Positions 10,031 through 23,055 of a stretch of DNA of 64,000 nt are shown piece after piece (position 1 is the stretch's first letter; the number at the start of each line of letters is the position of its first letter). The notes under the pieces are model-generated. The model ran no database searches and was not told where the DNA came from. It saw only the letters and a program-made list of their open reading frames with translations. Source of the stretch: Pseudidiomarina sp. CB1 (lineage in GTDB: Bacteria > Pseudomonadota > Gammaproteobacteria > Enterobacterales > Alteromonadaceae); assembly GCF_024752025.1 (NCBI RefSeq), contig NZ_JANTPU010000001.1, positions 124,001-188,000 of the forward strand. Reading direction: 5' to 3'. The position numbers and the translations under genes are program-made.

Positions 10031-11386
10031 TTAGCGTACAAGGGTTCCCCACAAGTCATACTCATCGGCATGCTCGATCTGAACCTGTACGAGTTCACCC
10101 GGTTGCACCTCATATTCGCCATTCAGGTATACCAAGCCGTCAATTTCCGGGGCATCGGCATAACTGCGCCCGATAGCTCCTTCAGCATCAACTTCATCGA
10201 TGAGCACTGGTAATGTGCGACCGATTTTTTGTTGCAGACGAGCGGCGCTGATGGCTTGCTGAACTTCCATAAAACGTGCGTAACGCTCTTGTTTAACGGC
10301 TTCAGGCACTGGGTCAGGTAAGTCGTTCGCTTTGGCACCGTCGACGTCAGAGTAGGTAAAACAGCCTACGCGATCGAGTTGTGCGTCACGCAAGAATTGC
10401 AATAATTCTTTGAACTCTTCTTCGGTTTCTCCCGGAAAGCCAACGATAAAAGTACTACGAATGGTTAGGTCAGGGCAGATCTTACGCCAGTTTTGAATCC
10501 GCTCGAGCGTGCGGTCTGCTGAACCTGGTCGTTTCATTAGACGCAAAATACGTTTGTTCGCATGCTGTAATGGAATATCAAGGTATGGAAGCAGCTTTCC
10601 CTCGGCCATCAATGGGATAACCTCATCCACCGACGGGTAAGGGTAAACATAATGCAGTCGCACCCAGATACCGAGTTTAGCTAGTGCTTGGCAGAGCTCT
10701 AGCATGCGCGTTTTTACCGGTTGGCCATCCCAGAAGCCTGTTTTATGCTTTACGTCAACGCCATAGGCACTGGTATCTTGTGAAATCACCAATAACTCTT
10801 TCACCCCAGCATTAGCAAGTCGCTGCGCCTCCGCCAAGACGTCACCGACTGGGCGGCTCACAAGATCACCACGCATCGAAGGAATAATGCAAAATGTGCA
10901 GCGGTGGTTACAGCCTTCAGAAATCTTTAAGTAAGCAAAGTGTCTCGGTGTTAACTTTACCCCCGTCTCGGGAACTAGATTTTCGAACGGAATACGCTCA
11001 GGTTGCGGCACGTGTTGATGGACATGTCCCATGACTTCTTCATAAGCATGAGGGCCGGTAATGGCTAACACATTCGGGTGCACCTCACGGATTTCATCGT
11101 CTTTAGCGCCCAAACAGCCGGTGACGATAACTTTACCGTTTTCGTTCAATGCTTCACCGATAGCATCGAGTGATTCTTGCACTGCACTATCAATAAAGCC
11201 GCAGGTATTCACAATGACCATGTCGGCGTTATCGTAGGTGTTGACGATATTGTAGCCCTCTGTACGTAGCTGCGTAAGAATGCGTTCCGAGTCAACAAGG
11301 TTTTTCGGGCAGCCAAGGCTGACAAAACCAATTTTCGGCTGCTTTAGCGTGACGTTACTATCAGGGGTATAAGATTCAACGCTCAT
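10031..11386 (-). CDS. rimO: Ribosomal protein S12 methylthiotransferase RimO
   Basis: This radical-SAM enzyme adds a methylthio group to an aspartate of ribosomal protein S12. Its three parts are an N-terminal UPF0004 domain with its own cluster cysteines (from [17 protein letters not shown]), a radical-SAM core with [11 protein letters not shown], and a C-terminal TRAM domain (from about residue 380). I place the start at ATG 11386 (MSVES), giving 451 residues, because GAAGG lies just upstream; the frame is open further to a TTG at 11416. The upstream nuclease stop codon ends one base before this ATG, so the two are co-transcribed. Confidence 0.94.
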   Translation of the reverse strand: MSVESYTPDSNVTLKQPKIGFVSLGCPKNLVDSERILTQLRTEGYNIVNTYDNADMVIVNTCGFIDSAVQESLDAIGEALNENGKVIVTGCLGAKDDEIREVHPNVLAITGPHAYEEVMGHVHQHVPQPERIPFENLVPETGVKLTPRHFAYLKISEGCNHRCTFCIIPSMRGDLVSRPVGDVLAEAQRLANAGVKELLVISQDTSAYGVDVKHKTGFWDGQPVKTRMLELCQALAKLGIWVRLHYVYPYPSVDEVIPLMAEGKLLPYLDIPLQHANKRILRLMKRPGSADRTLERIQNWRKICPDLTIRSTFIVGFPGETEEEFKELLQFLRDAQLDRVGCFTYSDVDGAKANDLPDPVPEAVKQERYARFMEVQQAISAARLQQKIGRTLPVLIDEVDAEGAIGRSYADAPEIDGLVYLNGEYEVQPGELVQVQIEHADEYDLWGTLVR

Positions 11387-11387
11387 A

Positions 11388-12221
11388 TTAACCTTCTTTA
11401 CGCGCAGCTTTAGCAAAGACGTCGTTTAAATAGGCAGCGATACGCACGCCCCCTTGCTGTAAACGTTGCTTCATCATCGGGGTGTAATTATAGACATAAT
11501 CCCAGCCCAAATACGGTTCGTCAGTTTGTGGATAGACTTCGTCGCGTAACTTAGAGCTTTCATTGATCCATGTGTACGGATCTGGTGTCGCCCAGGTGGT
11601 TGCTTGCTCGGCGGTAATGCGGCGCTGCAACCAGTGAGAAAACTCACTGTAAGACAGCTGTTGATGGTCGACTAAGCCCGAGTCCCAGACTCGGTGCAGG
11701 TTACTTTGTTCGCCAAAGAACACCACTTTAACGTCATTGCCACCACGATCATTGAGCGCTGCAGAGCCAACGTGCAACGGTTGATGCAAATCGCCAATAA
11801 TATGCACAATAAAGCGCAGCGCTAGTTGTTTTTCTTGTCGGCTTGCGCTGTCACTCGTTAACGTTGCGGTGAAGTCCTCAAGCGCGCTAAAAGCGTCACC
11901 CTCTGGTGGGCAATCGTCAGCATGGTAGTCATGCGGCTGTTGCAAGGTCACATAGTGAAAAGGGTTCGCCGTCTCCTGCCAAAATTTATCTGGATTGGAG
12001 CGCATTTCATCAGCGTAGGTTGAGGCTTCGGCCAGTGATTCCGGACCAAGTAAATCAGCAATCGCTGCGCGGGCTTCGTCGGTGAGGTAGTGTGTCGCAA
12101 TTTTACCGGTAATGCGGTGTCCAGTTTTGCCCCAGGCATGTGCGGGCGTAGCGACCAAACTTGCCGCGGATGCTAAAGCGAATGCACCAGCAGCGGCAAG
12201 AGCAAGTTTCGATAAATTCAT
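11388..12221 (-). CDS. Secreted S1/P1-type nuclease
   Basis: A signal peptide ([19 protein letters not shown], ending ATPAHA) is followed by a mature protein that begins with Trp in [10 protein letters not shown]. In this zinc-nuclease family, exemplified by P1, the N-terminal Trp helps bind a metal. Other zinc-ligand motifs are [23 protein letters not shown] and LHRVWD. It should degrade single-stranded DNA or RNA in the periplasm or outside the cell. I choose ATG 12221 (277 residues) because the signal peptide starts there; the frame is open to a TTG at 12236. The stop is one base from rimO. The exact substrate is not inferable. Confidence 0.88.
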   Translation of the reverse strand: MNLSKLALAAAGAFALASAASLVATPAHAWGKTGHRITGKIATHYLTDEARAAIADLLGPESLAEASTYADEMRSNPDKFWQETANPFHYVTLQQPHDYHADDCPPEGDAFSALEDFTATLTSDSASRQEKQLALRFIVHIIGDLHQPLHVGSAALNDRGGNDVKVVFFGEQSNLHRVWDSGLVDHQQLSYSEFSHWLQRRITAEQATTWATPDPYTWINESSKLRDEVYPQTDEPYLGWDYVYNYTPMMKQRLQQGGVRIAAYLNDVFAKAARKEG

Positions 12222-12254
12222 AGTGTCAGCCGTCAATTAAATGATGCTGATATT

Positions 12255-13100
12255 TTACGGGTTCTGGAGCAGAAGCCAACGATCTTTTGCTGCTTGAAAG
12301 GCGTCATCTTGCCGAACTTGCGGAATGGCTTGATTGATGAGTTCTATGGCGCGCTTGCCCCAAGCCGTTGGCGGGCAGCCGACTGCGCCTTCAACGTGTG
12401 TCGCTTGATTTTGTAAAATTGGAATGAACACCAAATCGATCGGTAATACCTGATTATGGTAGTTCAACAACATCGGGTAGTCGATGACAAAGTCGACCCT
12501 GCGGGCATTGACCATAGCGAGCATGTTGGCGTTTGCGTCTTTACCGGAAACCTCGGAAAAGTGCTCAGTGTTGAGCAAAAAACGTTCAATATAAGGTTGC
12601 AGATCGCCGTAGCGGCGGCCCATCGGTTGGGCGAAACGATAATTGCGTTGTTTTAGCAACTCGACAAGGTCAACGGGATTACCAAACTGCTTGGTGAACT
12701 CTTTCGCTAACTCTGGTCGGGTGATAATGCCATGCGCAGGATACTCGAGCACGCGATCGGAATAGGTGACAATCTCGGCCGGACTGACGTTGCGAATCAT
12801 ACACGGGAAACAAAGATTTTCGCCCTGTCGAATTTGCGCGGCAATACGGCCCTGTGGATAGTATTCTATGCGCTGTTCAACGTCAGGTAACGCACGTTGA
12901 AATGCATCGATCATTACATCGCAAACGCCTTGGTTAGCGTAATAGCCATCGGTGATGTGAAACGGCGGCGCATTATTCACGCCCCAGACAATTGAGTCCT
13001 TGGTTGCGCTGGCTTTCTGTGCGTGTGCCTTAGGGAGACTGGCGACTTGTGTCGCTAGAACTAGGGCACTCAATGTCAGTGCTTGTATCACAAGACGCAC
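12255..13100 (-). CDS. Periplasmic solute-binding-like protein
   Basis: The protein has 281 residues with a signal peptide (about 1-27, ending KAHAQ). The mature part resembles family 3 solute-binding proteins (SBP_bac_3-like): IVWGVNNAPPFHI near the start, then an interlobe region with VNARRVDFVIDYPML. It carries cysteine-containing segments GVCDVMID and NLCFPCMIRN, unusual for the family. No permease or ATPase gene is adjacent, so it may be an orphan sensor-type or accessory protein rather than an ABC component. The start is GTG at 13098-13100 with GAGG 8 bases upstream. It lies between the nuclease and cysZ. Ligand unknown. Confidence 0.75.
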   Translation of the reverse strand: MRLVIQALTLSALVLATQVASLPKAHAQKASATKDSIVWGVNNAPPFHITDGYYANQGVCDVMIDAFQRALPDVEQRIEYYPQGRIAAQIRQGENLCFPCMIRNVSPAEIVTYSDRVLEYPAHGIITRPELAKEFTKQFGNPVDLVELLKQRNYRFAQPMGRRYGDLQPYIERFLLNTEHFSEVSGKDANANMLAMVNARRVDFVIDYPMLLNYHNQVLPIDLVFIPILQNQATHVEGAVGCPPTAWGKRAIELINQAIPQVRQDDAFQAAKDRWLLLQNP

Positions 13101-13161
13101 ACTTAAAACCTCGTATGGCTAACATTAGGTTAACCATCATAACGATTGCTAAAGCGAAGCG

Positions 13162-13902
13162 CTAGCCTAAATTTTCTGCCCGCATATGATCCACCCACAT
13201 GGCGGTTGCGCCACAAACGGCAACGGGAATCATGATCAGGTTAATCAATGGGATTGATGCTAAAAAGGCTACCACGACGCCAAAAGTAAGGCTTTTGCCT
13301 TGATGTCGGTGTAGGCTACCGCGCATATTTCGAAATGGGACTTTATGATTGTCAAACGCATAGTCAGCGTACTGAATTGTCATCATCCATCCGCCCCAAA
13401 GTAGCCACAACACCTGGCCGATGACTGGCACAAAGATAAGCAGTAAGAAGAATCCCAAGGAGCGTGGGATAAAATAAAGTATTTTCTGAAACTCTCGACC
13501 TAGCGTCCGTGGAATGTCTTTCATCATACCACTCACCCCGCCGTTAGCAGCGGGCACTCCGGTGAGCCTTTCTTCGACCTTCTCAGCCAGTAAACTGTTA
13601 AAGGGCGAGGCGATGATATTGGCCACGCTAGTAAAGGTCATGGCAAATAACAGCAAAACAGCAATGATGATGAGTGGCCAAAGAATGATTTCCAACCAAT
13701 GCAGCCACTCTGGTAACCATGCCATAAAGTCCGCAACCCAAAGCGTGGTGTAATGAAAGACCGCAGCAATAGCGACGCTAAAGAGCAGAACGTTAATCGT
13801 TAATGGAATCAGCGCATAGCGGCGGACGCCTTTTTGAAAGGCAAGCTCAAAGCCGCGGGCAACGTAACTTGCGCCAAAATCACTGTAACCTGCTTGCGCC
13901 AT
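13162..13902 (-). CDS. cysZ: Sulfate transporter CysZ
   Basis: This 246-residue inner-membrane protein of the CysZ/EI24 family takes up sulfate for cysteine synthesis. Hydrophobic segments are visible at about 30-52, 70-95, 140-175 and 205-235. The segment GASYVARGFELAFQKGVRRY near the N-terminus fits the family. AAGGAG lies 6 bases before the ATG. It is not in an operon with cysK here. CysB, encoded in this window, is the likely activator, by analogy with enterics. Confidence 0.9.
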   Translation of the reverse strand: MAQAGYSDFGASYVARGFELAFQKGVRRYALIPLTINVLLFSVAIAAVFHYTTLWVADFMAWLPEWLHWLEIILWPLIIIAVLLLFAMTFTSVANIIASPFNSLLAEKVEERLTGVPAANGGVSGMMKDIPRTLGREFQKILYFIPRSLGFFLLLIFVPVIGQVLWLLWGGWMMTIQYADYAFDNHKVPFRNMRGSLHRHQGKSLTFGVVVAFLASIPLINLIMIPVAVCGATAMWVDHMRAENLG

Positions 13903-14067
13903 GCTTAACTCCTTGCTGGTTTCGACCGAAAAGAAAATAGTGTTTGCGAGAGCTTTACGCAGTATACAAACTTATAATCTCGAACTAACCTTGAAAATGT
14001 TACAAAATCTAGCATTATGAAGGTCTGCTAACTCAAACCCTGACATAATAATTAGAAACAGGACCCC

Positions 14068-17000
14068 ATGCGCCTCAAACATATCAAACTTGTAGGCTTT
14101 AAGTCGTTCGTCGACGCTACCAAAGTGCCATTTCCGCACCAGATGACCTGTGTTGTCGGGCCGAATGGCTGTGGCAAGTCTAATGTGATTGATGCGGTGC
14201 GCTGGGTGCTCGGTGAAAGCTCGGCGAAAAATTTACGTGGCGATGCCATGACCGATGTTATTTTCAATGGCTCTGGCGCACGTAAGCCGGTATCGCAAGC
14301 CAGTGTCGAGCTGGTTTTTGATAATTCTGATGGGCGTATTCAGGGGGAGTATGCTAACTACGCAGAAATTTCTGTGAAACGACTCGTCACTCGTGATGGT
14401 CGCTCCGATTATTTTCTCAATAGTAGCAAGTGCCGCCGCCGTGATATTACGGACTTATTCCTTGGTACCGGGTTAGGTCCGCGTAGTTATGCGATCATTG
14501 AACAAGGTATGATCTCGCGGCTTATCGAGTCTAAACCTCAGGAACTGCGTGTATTTATTGAAGAAGCTGCGGGTATATCGAAATACAAAGAGCGTCGCCG
14601 TGAAACTGAAAACCGAATGCAGCACACCCGTGACAATCTTGATCGTTTGAACGATGTGCGCGATGAACTTGGTAGCCAATTGGATAAACTGCAACGCCAA
14701 GCCGCCGCAGCCCGCCGCTATAAAGATTTAAAGCAACAAGAGCGTAAATTTAAAGCTGAACTGCAAGCATTGCGTTGGCTAACCCAAGAACAGCAAGCTG
14801 AACGGTTGCGACAAACCATTCGGGAGCACGAGGCAGAACTTGAGCGTTGGCTCGCTGAGCAACGAGGTAGTGAACGTGGCACAGTGGAGTTGCGCGAGCA
14901 GGCGAACGAAACCAAAACTAAATTGGATGAAATCCAACAGCGCTTTTATCAACTTGGTAATGATGTCACGCGCACCGAACATCAATTGCAAGCACTGCGC
15001 ACGCAAGCGCAGCAGCGGGAACAACGGCAGCAACAATTACGAGCTGAACTGACGCAGTTGGATGAAACCTATCAACGTGACGTTGAGCAAGAGGTAGACA
15101 TCAATTTGCAGCTCGAGCAGTTGCAACCTGAGTTGGAAATGGCCGCAGAGCAAGCTGAACAGGCCCAAGAAGCTTTCCAACAGCATGAAGAAGCCTGGTT
15201 ACAATTACAAAACGACTACCAAGCGTTCTTAGCCGAACAGCAGCAGTATCGCGAGCGTATGCAGCAGTTACAGTTGCAACGCGAGCGTTGCGCTGACCAG
15301 TTACAGCGTACCCAACAACAGCGTCAAGACGCCGTAGAGCAAGCGCAACAACTTAAACGAGAGCTTGCAGAGCTGACTGAGCATGAAGCAGCGCAGGAAT
15401 ATGCACGGGCCGAACAAAAGCTTGCCGACGCTGAACTTGGCGTGACTGAGCAACAACAACGACTCCAACAACTGCGCGAACAGCGTCAACAACATCAGGC
15501 ACAACTGACCGACTTGCAGCAGCAAGAGCAGCAGTTATTGGGGCGCGAAAGCTCGCTGCAAACCTTACTTGCCGCAGCACAAGCGGATTGGCCAGCAATT
15601 TTGGCGGAATGGCTGGGCGAGCAGGGGCTGCGCCCACTTGGACAAGTGCGTGAGCTACTCGATGTGAGTGATGAATGGCGCTTGGCCGCTGAACAAGCCT
15701 TTCATGCTTGGCTAGATGCTTATGTGCTTGAAGAAGCCCCAGCTCATTGGCCGGAACAACTTGGTACACGGTTGGTGGTGCTAGGTAGCTCAAAGGCTCC
15801 GTCAGACAGTCTCGCGGCGCAAATCAAGGGCCCGCTACAGCAGTGGGCTCTGCCGCAACAAATGCGTCTGTGCGAAGATGCAACTCAGGCGAGCGGCTTA
15901 TCTGCCGACGCCTCGGCACATGTAACACTGATCAAGGAGGGCCAATTGTGGACCGCTGGTGCTTATCAAGCGCAGCAGATCGCAGCCCAAGAGAGCCAAC
16001 TCCTACAACAACAAGAGCTTGAACAGACCACCGCACAATTGGCGAAGGTCCGTGCGCAGCGTACGGCTAAGCAGCAACAACTCGAGCAGAGCAATGCCCA
16101 GCGTGAAGTGCTGGAAGCAGAGCTGTCGAGTGCCCAAAAGCGCTTTAACGAGGCGCAGGCAAATGTAGCGACTTGGCGCGAAAAACAACGATGGCAGGCT
16201 GAACAACAAAGCCAATTGGAAAGTAAACTTTTACGTAGTGAAGAACAGCAACAAACACTTGTTGAGACCGCCGAAACCTTGCAGTTACAGCTTGAGGAAG
16301 TGGTTTCCGCGTTAGCTGATGCTGAAGAGCAACAGCCGCGCAGCGACGAACAGGAATGGCAAAGTAAGCGCGAGATCCTGCAAGCTGAACGTCAGCATTT
16401 ACGCGAGCAGGCGCAACACTATCAGCAGCAATGGCAAGACAAAAAACTAAAAGTAGAGCAGTACAAGAGCCAACTCCAGCACATGCAGACCTTGGTGCAA
16501 CGCGTACAGCAACAACAGCAACAAGCGCAAGAGCAGTTACAGCTATTGGCTGATGGTAGTGAAGATCAAGAAGAAACAGAAGTGTTAGCCTTACAACTGG
16601 AAGAGCTGTTGCAGCAGCGCGAGCAAGTTGATGAGGAACGGCGGGTCTGGGCCAATAAGTTAGCTGAAATTGAGCAACAGTTACATGATGTAAGTAGTGG
16701 TGCAAAAGGTGTCGAAACCCAGATAGAAAAGGCTCGACAACAACTACAAAGTAGCCAAATGGAGCTCGCTGCGGTGCAGGAACGCAGTCGTAACGTACTG
16801 TCAGTGCTCGATGAAATGCAGCAACCATTGAAGCCGGTTTTGGAGCAACTCCCAGAAGATGCTGACGAGAAAAAATGGCAGCAAGAGGTCGAACGTTTGC
16901 AAAGCGCGATTGCCCGCTTGGGCGCGATAAATTTGGCTGCGATTGAAGAGGCTGAAACTTTAGCAGAACGTAAAGAGTATTTAGATCAGCAGCACGAAGA

Positions 17001-17535
17001 CTTAAGCTCAAGTTTAGAAACACTCGAAACGGCAATTCGTAAGATTGATCGCGAAACACGACAGCGTTTTAAAACCACCTATGACGCCGTCAATAGTGGT
17101 TTGCAAGAGCTGTTTCCAAAAGTGTTTGGTGGCGGTAGTGCTTATTTGGAACTTACCGAAGATGATCTACTCGAAACAGGTGTAGCGATCATGGCGCGAC
17201 CACCAGGTAAGAAAAACAGTACAATTCATCTGTTATCGGGTGGTGAAAAGGCGTTAACCGCTTTATCATTGGTGTTTGCGATTTTTCGTTTGAATCCAGC
17301 CCCGTTTTGTCTGCTGGACGAAGTCGACGCACCGTTAGATGATGCGAATGTCGGGCGGTTTTGCCGTTTGGTAGAAGAAATGTCGCAAACAGTGCAGTTT
17401 ATTTATATTAGTCACAATAAAGTGGCGATGGAAATGGCGTCACATTTAGCTGGAGTCACCATGCAAGAGCCTGGTGTCTCACGCTTGGTGGCTGTAGATG
17501 TCGATGAAGCTGTGGCCTTGACCGAAGCTTCATAA
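14068..17535 (+). CDS. smc: Chromosome segregation ATPase SMC
   Basis: This 1155-residue protein has the canonical SMC layout. An N-terminal ATPase half carries the Walker A GPNGCGKS (31-38). A long Gln/Glu-rich coiled coil is interrupted by a hinge at about 500-620, and a second coil follows. The C-terminal half has the ABC signature HLLSGGEKALTALSL and Walker B PFCLLDEVDAPLDD. It condenses and organises the chromosome with ScpA/ScpB, which are not in this window. Enterobacteria and vibrios use MukB instead; the length and hinge here fit true SMC. The next gene, zipA, begins 40 bases later. Confidence 0.95.
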   Translation: MRLKHIKLVGFKSFVDATKVPFPHQMTCVVGPNGCGKSNVIDAVRWVLGESSAKNLRGDAMTDVIFNGSGARKPVSQASVELVFDNSDGRIQGEYANYAEISVKRLVTRDGRSDYFLNSSKCRRRDITDLFLGTGLGPRSYAIIEQGMISRLIESKPQELRVFIEEAAGISKYKERRRETENRMQHTRDNLDRLNDVRDELGSQLDKLQRQAAAARRYKDLKQQERKFKAELQALRWLTQEQQAERLRQTIREHEAELERWLAEQRGSERGTVELREQANETKTKLDEIQQRFYQLGNDVTRTEHQLQALRTQAQQREQRQQQLRAELTQLDETYQRDVEQEVDINLQLEQLQPELEMAAEQAEQAQEAFQQHEEAWLQLQNDYQAFLAEQQQYRERMQQLQLQRERCADQLQRTQQQRQDAVEQAQQLKRELAELTEHEAAQEYARAEQKLADAELGVTEQQQRLQQLREQRQQHQAQLTDLQQQEQQLLGRESSLQTLLAAAQADWPAILAEWLGEQGLRPLGQVRELLDVSDEWRLAAEQAFHAWLDAYVLEEAPAHWPEQLGTRLVVLGSSKAPSDSLAAQIKGPLQQWALPQQMRLCEDATQASGLSADASAHVTLIKEGQLWTAGAYQAQQIAAQESQLLQQQELEQTTAQLAKVRAQRTAKQQQLEQSNAQREVLEAELSSAQKRFNEAQANVATWREKQRWQAEQQSQLESKLLRSEEQQQTLVETAETLQLQLEEVVSALADAEEQQPRSDEQEWQSKREILQAERQHLREQAQHYQQQWQDKKLKVEQYKSQLQHMQTLVQRVQQQQQQAQEQLQLLADGSEDQEETEVLALQLEELLQQREQVDEERRVWANKLAEIEQQLHDVSSGAKGVETQIEKARQQLQSSQMELAAVQERSRNVLSVLDEMQQPLKPVLEQLPEDADEKKWQQEVERLQSAIARLGAINLAAIEEAETLAERKEYLDQQHEDLSSSLETLETAIRKIDRETRQRFKTTYDAVNSGLQELFPKVFGGGSAYLELTEDDLLETGVAIMARPPGKKNSTIHLLSGGEKALTALSLVFAIFRLNPAPFCLLDEVDAPLDDANVGRFCRLVEEMSQTVQFIYISHNKVAMEMASHLAGVTMQEPGVSRLVAVDVDEAVALTEAS

Positions 17536-17575
17536 AAAAACAACAACAGAACATCAGAATTATGGAAAGCCTGCA

Positions 17576-20576
<3,001 letters not shown>

Positions 20577-20580
20577 ATGA

Positions 20581-20605
20581 CTGGGCTCGCAATGAACGAG
20601 CCCAG
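20581..20605. terminator. Hairpin between convergent ligA and mltD
   Basis: CTGGGCTCG (20581-20589) pairs perfectly with CGAGCCCAG (20597-20605), with a 7-base loop. It sits 4 bases past the ligA stop and 12 bases before the mltD stop. There is no T tract on either strand, so it may stabilise 3' ends or assist Rho rather than act as an intrinsic terminator. Confidence 0.45.
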
Positions 20606-20617
20606 CATCCGCACGAT

Positions 20618-22228
20618 TTAGATGTCGTTCGTCATGCGCGTAACATCGACAATCAACTTTAAGCGTTGACCAGGTTGTAAATAGTTACTGCGATTGATCT
20701 GATTCCATTTTTCGATATCGCGGATCGTCACATTGAAACGGTTGGCGATGCGCGCTAACGAATCCCCGGAACGAACCTGATAATGAATGCTGCGGGTAAC
20801 ACCCGAAGTTTTCTCATCACCTTGCCAAACGACAAGTTTACGTCCTGGGCGTAGCGGATCGGTTGGTGCTATGCCATTCCATTTTGCGAGTTGACGAAGG
20901 TTGACGTCATATTTTCGACTCAAGTCCCAAAGGGTATCACCGCGCTTTATTGTATGGTCGATTTTGTAGCTGCCTTGCTGGCGTGACTGGGTCGCCGATA
21001 AACGCTGATCAGCGGAAAGGCTGTAGTCATCGAGTTCACGAGCAGCCGCAGGTACTAGTAAATAATCACCAGCGCGGATCAAATGTCCAGTGAGGTTGTT
21101 CGCTTGCTGAATGGCGTGCGCCGTAGTGTGATATTGCTTGGCAATCACAATAAGACTCTCGCCTGATTTTACTTTGTGACGGTGCCAGCGCACTAAGTCA
21201 CTTTGTTCGGCATTCACCAACCACTGTTCGAGACGTTCGGCGTTTGCTAATGGCAGCAGCAGGCGGTGGGGGCCATCAGGGTCGGTCGCCCAGCGATTGT
21301 AGCCGGAATTATAGTGGTGTAATTGTTCGAGTTCGAGTCCAGACATTTCGGCGGCAAGCGCTAAGTCAATTTGACTATCGGTTTCGACCACGCGTAAATA
21401 AGGCTTATTTTCAATCGGTAACCAGCTCACTTGATAGTTGTCTTGGTGTCGTAAAATATCTGCCAGCGCGAGCAATTTAGGCACGTAAGCTCGTGTTTCG
21501 CGTGGCAAATCAAGTGACCAAAAGTCGGTCGGTTTGCCAGCTCGGGCGTTACGACGAATGGCGGAGTTGACGCGGCCGCCCCCTGAGTTATAGGCAGCTA
21601 GAGCATGTAGCCAATTGTCGAAACGGTTATTCAAGGCGGTTAAATAATCGAGTGCAGCGTGAGTTGCGGAGTAAACGTCACGGCGGCCGTCATACCACCA
21701 GTTGATGTCTAAACCATACTGCCGAGCGGTACCAGGAATAAATTGCCAAATGCCAGCTGCACTGCCATGGGAATAGGCAAAAGGGTCGAAGGCACTTTCT
21801 ACGATTGGCAATAGCGCTAATTCCAATGGCAAATTCCGTTTTTCTATCTCTTCAACGATGAAATGCATGAACGGCGCCGCTCTTTTTGCGACCCGATCCA
21901 TGTAGGCTGGATGTTGTAGATAGAAGTTGCGCTGCGCTTCAACCCGAGCGTTTTCTGGAATAGGCATCGCGAGTTGGCGGCGAATACGCTGCCAAAGATC
22001 TGCTTCTTGTTGTGGCGTCACCTTTTCGACTACGGGTAGTGGCGCGATCAGTTCAGGGTTAAGTAACTGCGTTTGCGACTTGGCGTCAGCTTGTTTTGCG
22101 CGTGGGACTTTAACATTAGCACTTTGATCTTGCTGAGTTGTCGTTGTTGTTGTCGCGGTGTCCGTCGGTGTTGATTGGCAAGCAGCCAAAACCGACGCAC
22201 TTAGCGTCAGCATTATCAGTTTTTTCAT
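20618..22228 (-). CDS. mltD: Membrane-bound lytic murein transglycosylase D
   Basis: This 536-residue lipoprotein has a lipobox at LAAC with Cys17. The SLT catalytic domain (about 110-260) carries the catalytic Glu144 in LPIVESAFDPF and the GIWQFIPGTARQYG motif. Three LysM peptidoglycan-binding domains follow (about 357-397, 427-467 and 483-530). It cleaves glycan strands to 1,6-anhydro products at the outer membrane or periplasm. E. coli MltD has fewer LysM repeats. A Thr-rich stretch follows the lipobox. It converges on ligA and lies upstream of no obvious operon partner. Confidence 0.93.
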   Translation of the reverse strand: MKKLIMLTLSASVLAACQSTPTDTATTTTTTQQDQSANVKVPRAKQADAKSQTQLLNPELIAPLPVVEKVTPQQEADLWQRIRRQLAMPIPENARVEAQRNFYLQHPAYMDRVAKRAAPFMHFIVEEIEKRNLPLELALLPIVESAFDPFAYSHGSAAGIWQFIPGTARQYGLDINWWYDGRRDVYSATHAALDYLTALNNRFDNWLHALAAYNSGGGRVNSAIRRNARAGKPTDFWSLDLPRETRAYVPKLLALADILRHQDNYQVSWLPIENKPYLRVVETDSQIDLALAAEMSGLELEQLHHYNSGYNRWATDPDGPHRLLLPLANAERLEQWLVNAEQSDLVRWHRHKVKSGESLIVIAKQYHTTAHAIQQANNLTGHLIRAGDYLLVPAAARELDDYSLSADQRLSATQSRQQGSYKIDHTIKRGDTLWDLSRKYDVNLRQLAKWNGIAPTDPLRPGRKLVVWQGDEKTSGVTRSIHYQVRSGDSLARIANRFNVTIRDIEKWNQINRSNYLQPGQRLKLIVDVTRMTNDI

Positions 22229-22285
22229 GCATGCCTTCCTATCGGTAGGTTTAACTTGCTGCGTACTTTAACGCAGTTTAAGGTT

Positions 22286-22999
22286 TTAGAAATTATCTTT
22301 CCACTGCCTTAACTTGGCAAACTCTGCGGCGTCTTTAGCGCGCAGAAACGGATTAATCGCAAGTTCACGCTCAATGGTCGACGGCAGCGAAGGTTGCTGT
22401 TTTTCGCGCCATTGATGAACTTCGCTTTCGGCGGACTGAATAGCCTGATTATTCGGCTCGGCAGCGCGTGCAAAACGTAAATTCGCGGTCGTGTATTCGT
22501 GCGTACAATAGACTCGAGTGGCTGGCGGAAGTTCGGCCAACTTGCGTAAAGATGAAAAAAATTGCGGGGCGGTACCTTCAAACATGCGACCACAACCGGC
22601 GCTAAAGAGGGTATCACCGCAAAACAATAAACCCGAACTATAAAAGCTAAGATGGTCAAGCGTGTGTCCCGGCGTTTCCAGTACCTCAAATTCACACTCA
22701 AGTCCTGCTGGTGTGAAACGATCACCGTGTTTTAGTGGATGCTCAATGCCTTTGATTTTTGGATTGTCTGGACCATAAACCGGCACCGCATAATGCTCAA
22801 GCAGTGGTAGTAAACCATCCGTATGATCCCAGTGGTGATGCGTAATAAGAATACTGGCGAGACCGATGCCTTGTGCTGCTAGCCACGCTAAGACAGGTTT
22901 TTCATCGCCGGGGTCAACAATAACGGCATCGTCATTCGCAGTTGGCTGAATAGCCCAAATGTAGTTATCATCAAAGGCAGGGATGGGCGTAATGATCAT
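22286..22999 (-). CDS. gloB: Hydroxyacylglutathione hydrolase (glyoxalase II)
   Basis: This metallo-beta-lactamase-fold enzyme hydrolyses S-lactoylglutathione to lactate in methylglyoxal detoxification. The metal site is THHHWDHTDG, with further ligands in FCGDTLFSAGCGRMFEG and YCTHEYT. I start at ATG 22999 (MIITPIPAFDDNY), giving 237 residues, which matches the family; the frame stays open another 54 codons upstream without family similarity and into the divergent gene. It is divergent from the YafS-like methyltransferase, as in E. coli. Confidence 0.93.
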   Translation of the reverse strand: MIITPIPAFDDNYIWAIQPTANDDAVIVDPGDEKPVLAWLAAQGIGLASILITHHHWDHTDGLLPLLEHYAVPVYGPDNPKIKGIEHPLKHGDRFTPAGLECEFEVLETPGHTLDHLSFYSSGLLFCGDTLFSAGCGRMFEGTAPQFFSSLRKLAELPPATRVYCTHEYTTANLRFARAAEPNNQAIQSAESEVHQWREKQQPSLPSTIERELAINPFLRAKDAAEFAKLRQWKDNF

Positions 23000-23055
23000 G
23001 GCGCATTCATCTTTCGTTGCTAACATTGCAATAAGTATACAGGGCCGAGAGCACG

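Noticed and set aside
15301-15793. Antisense frames in smc and CAG-rich stretches resembling a repeat
   Set aside because: The repetition comes from coiled-coil amino-acid bias, with no fixed DNA unit or spacing.
16145-17059. 304-codon open frame antisense to smc
   Set aside because: It lies opposite the Gln/Glu-rich coiled coil, whose CAG/GAG/CAA codons leave the reverse frame open. No start signal and no family-like motifs.
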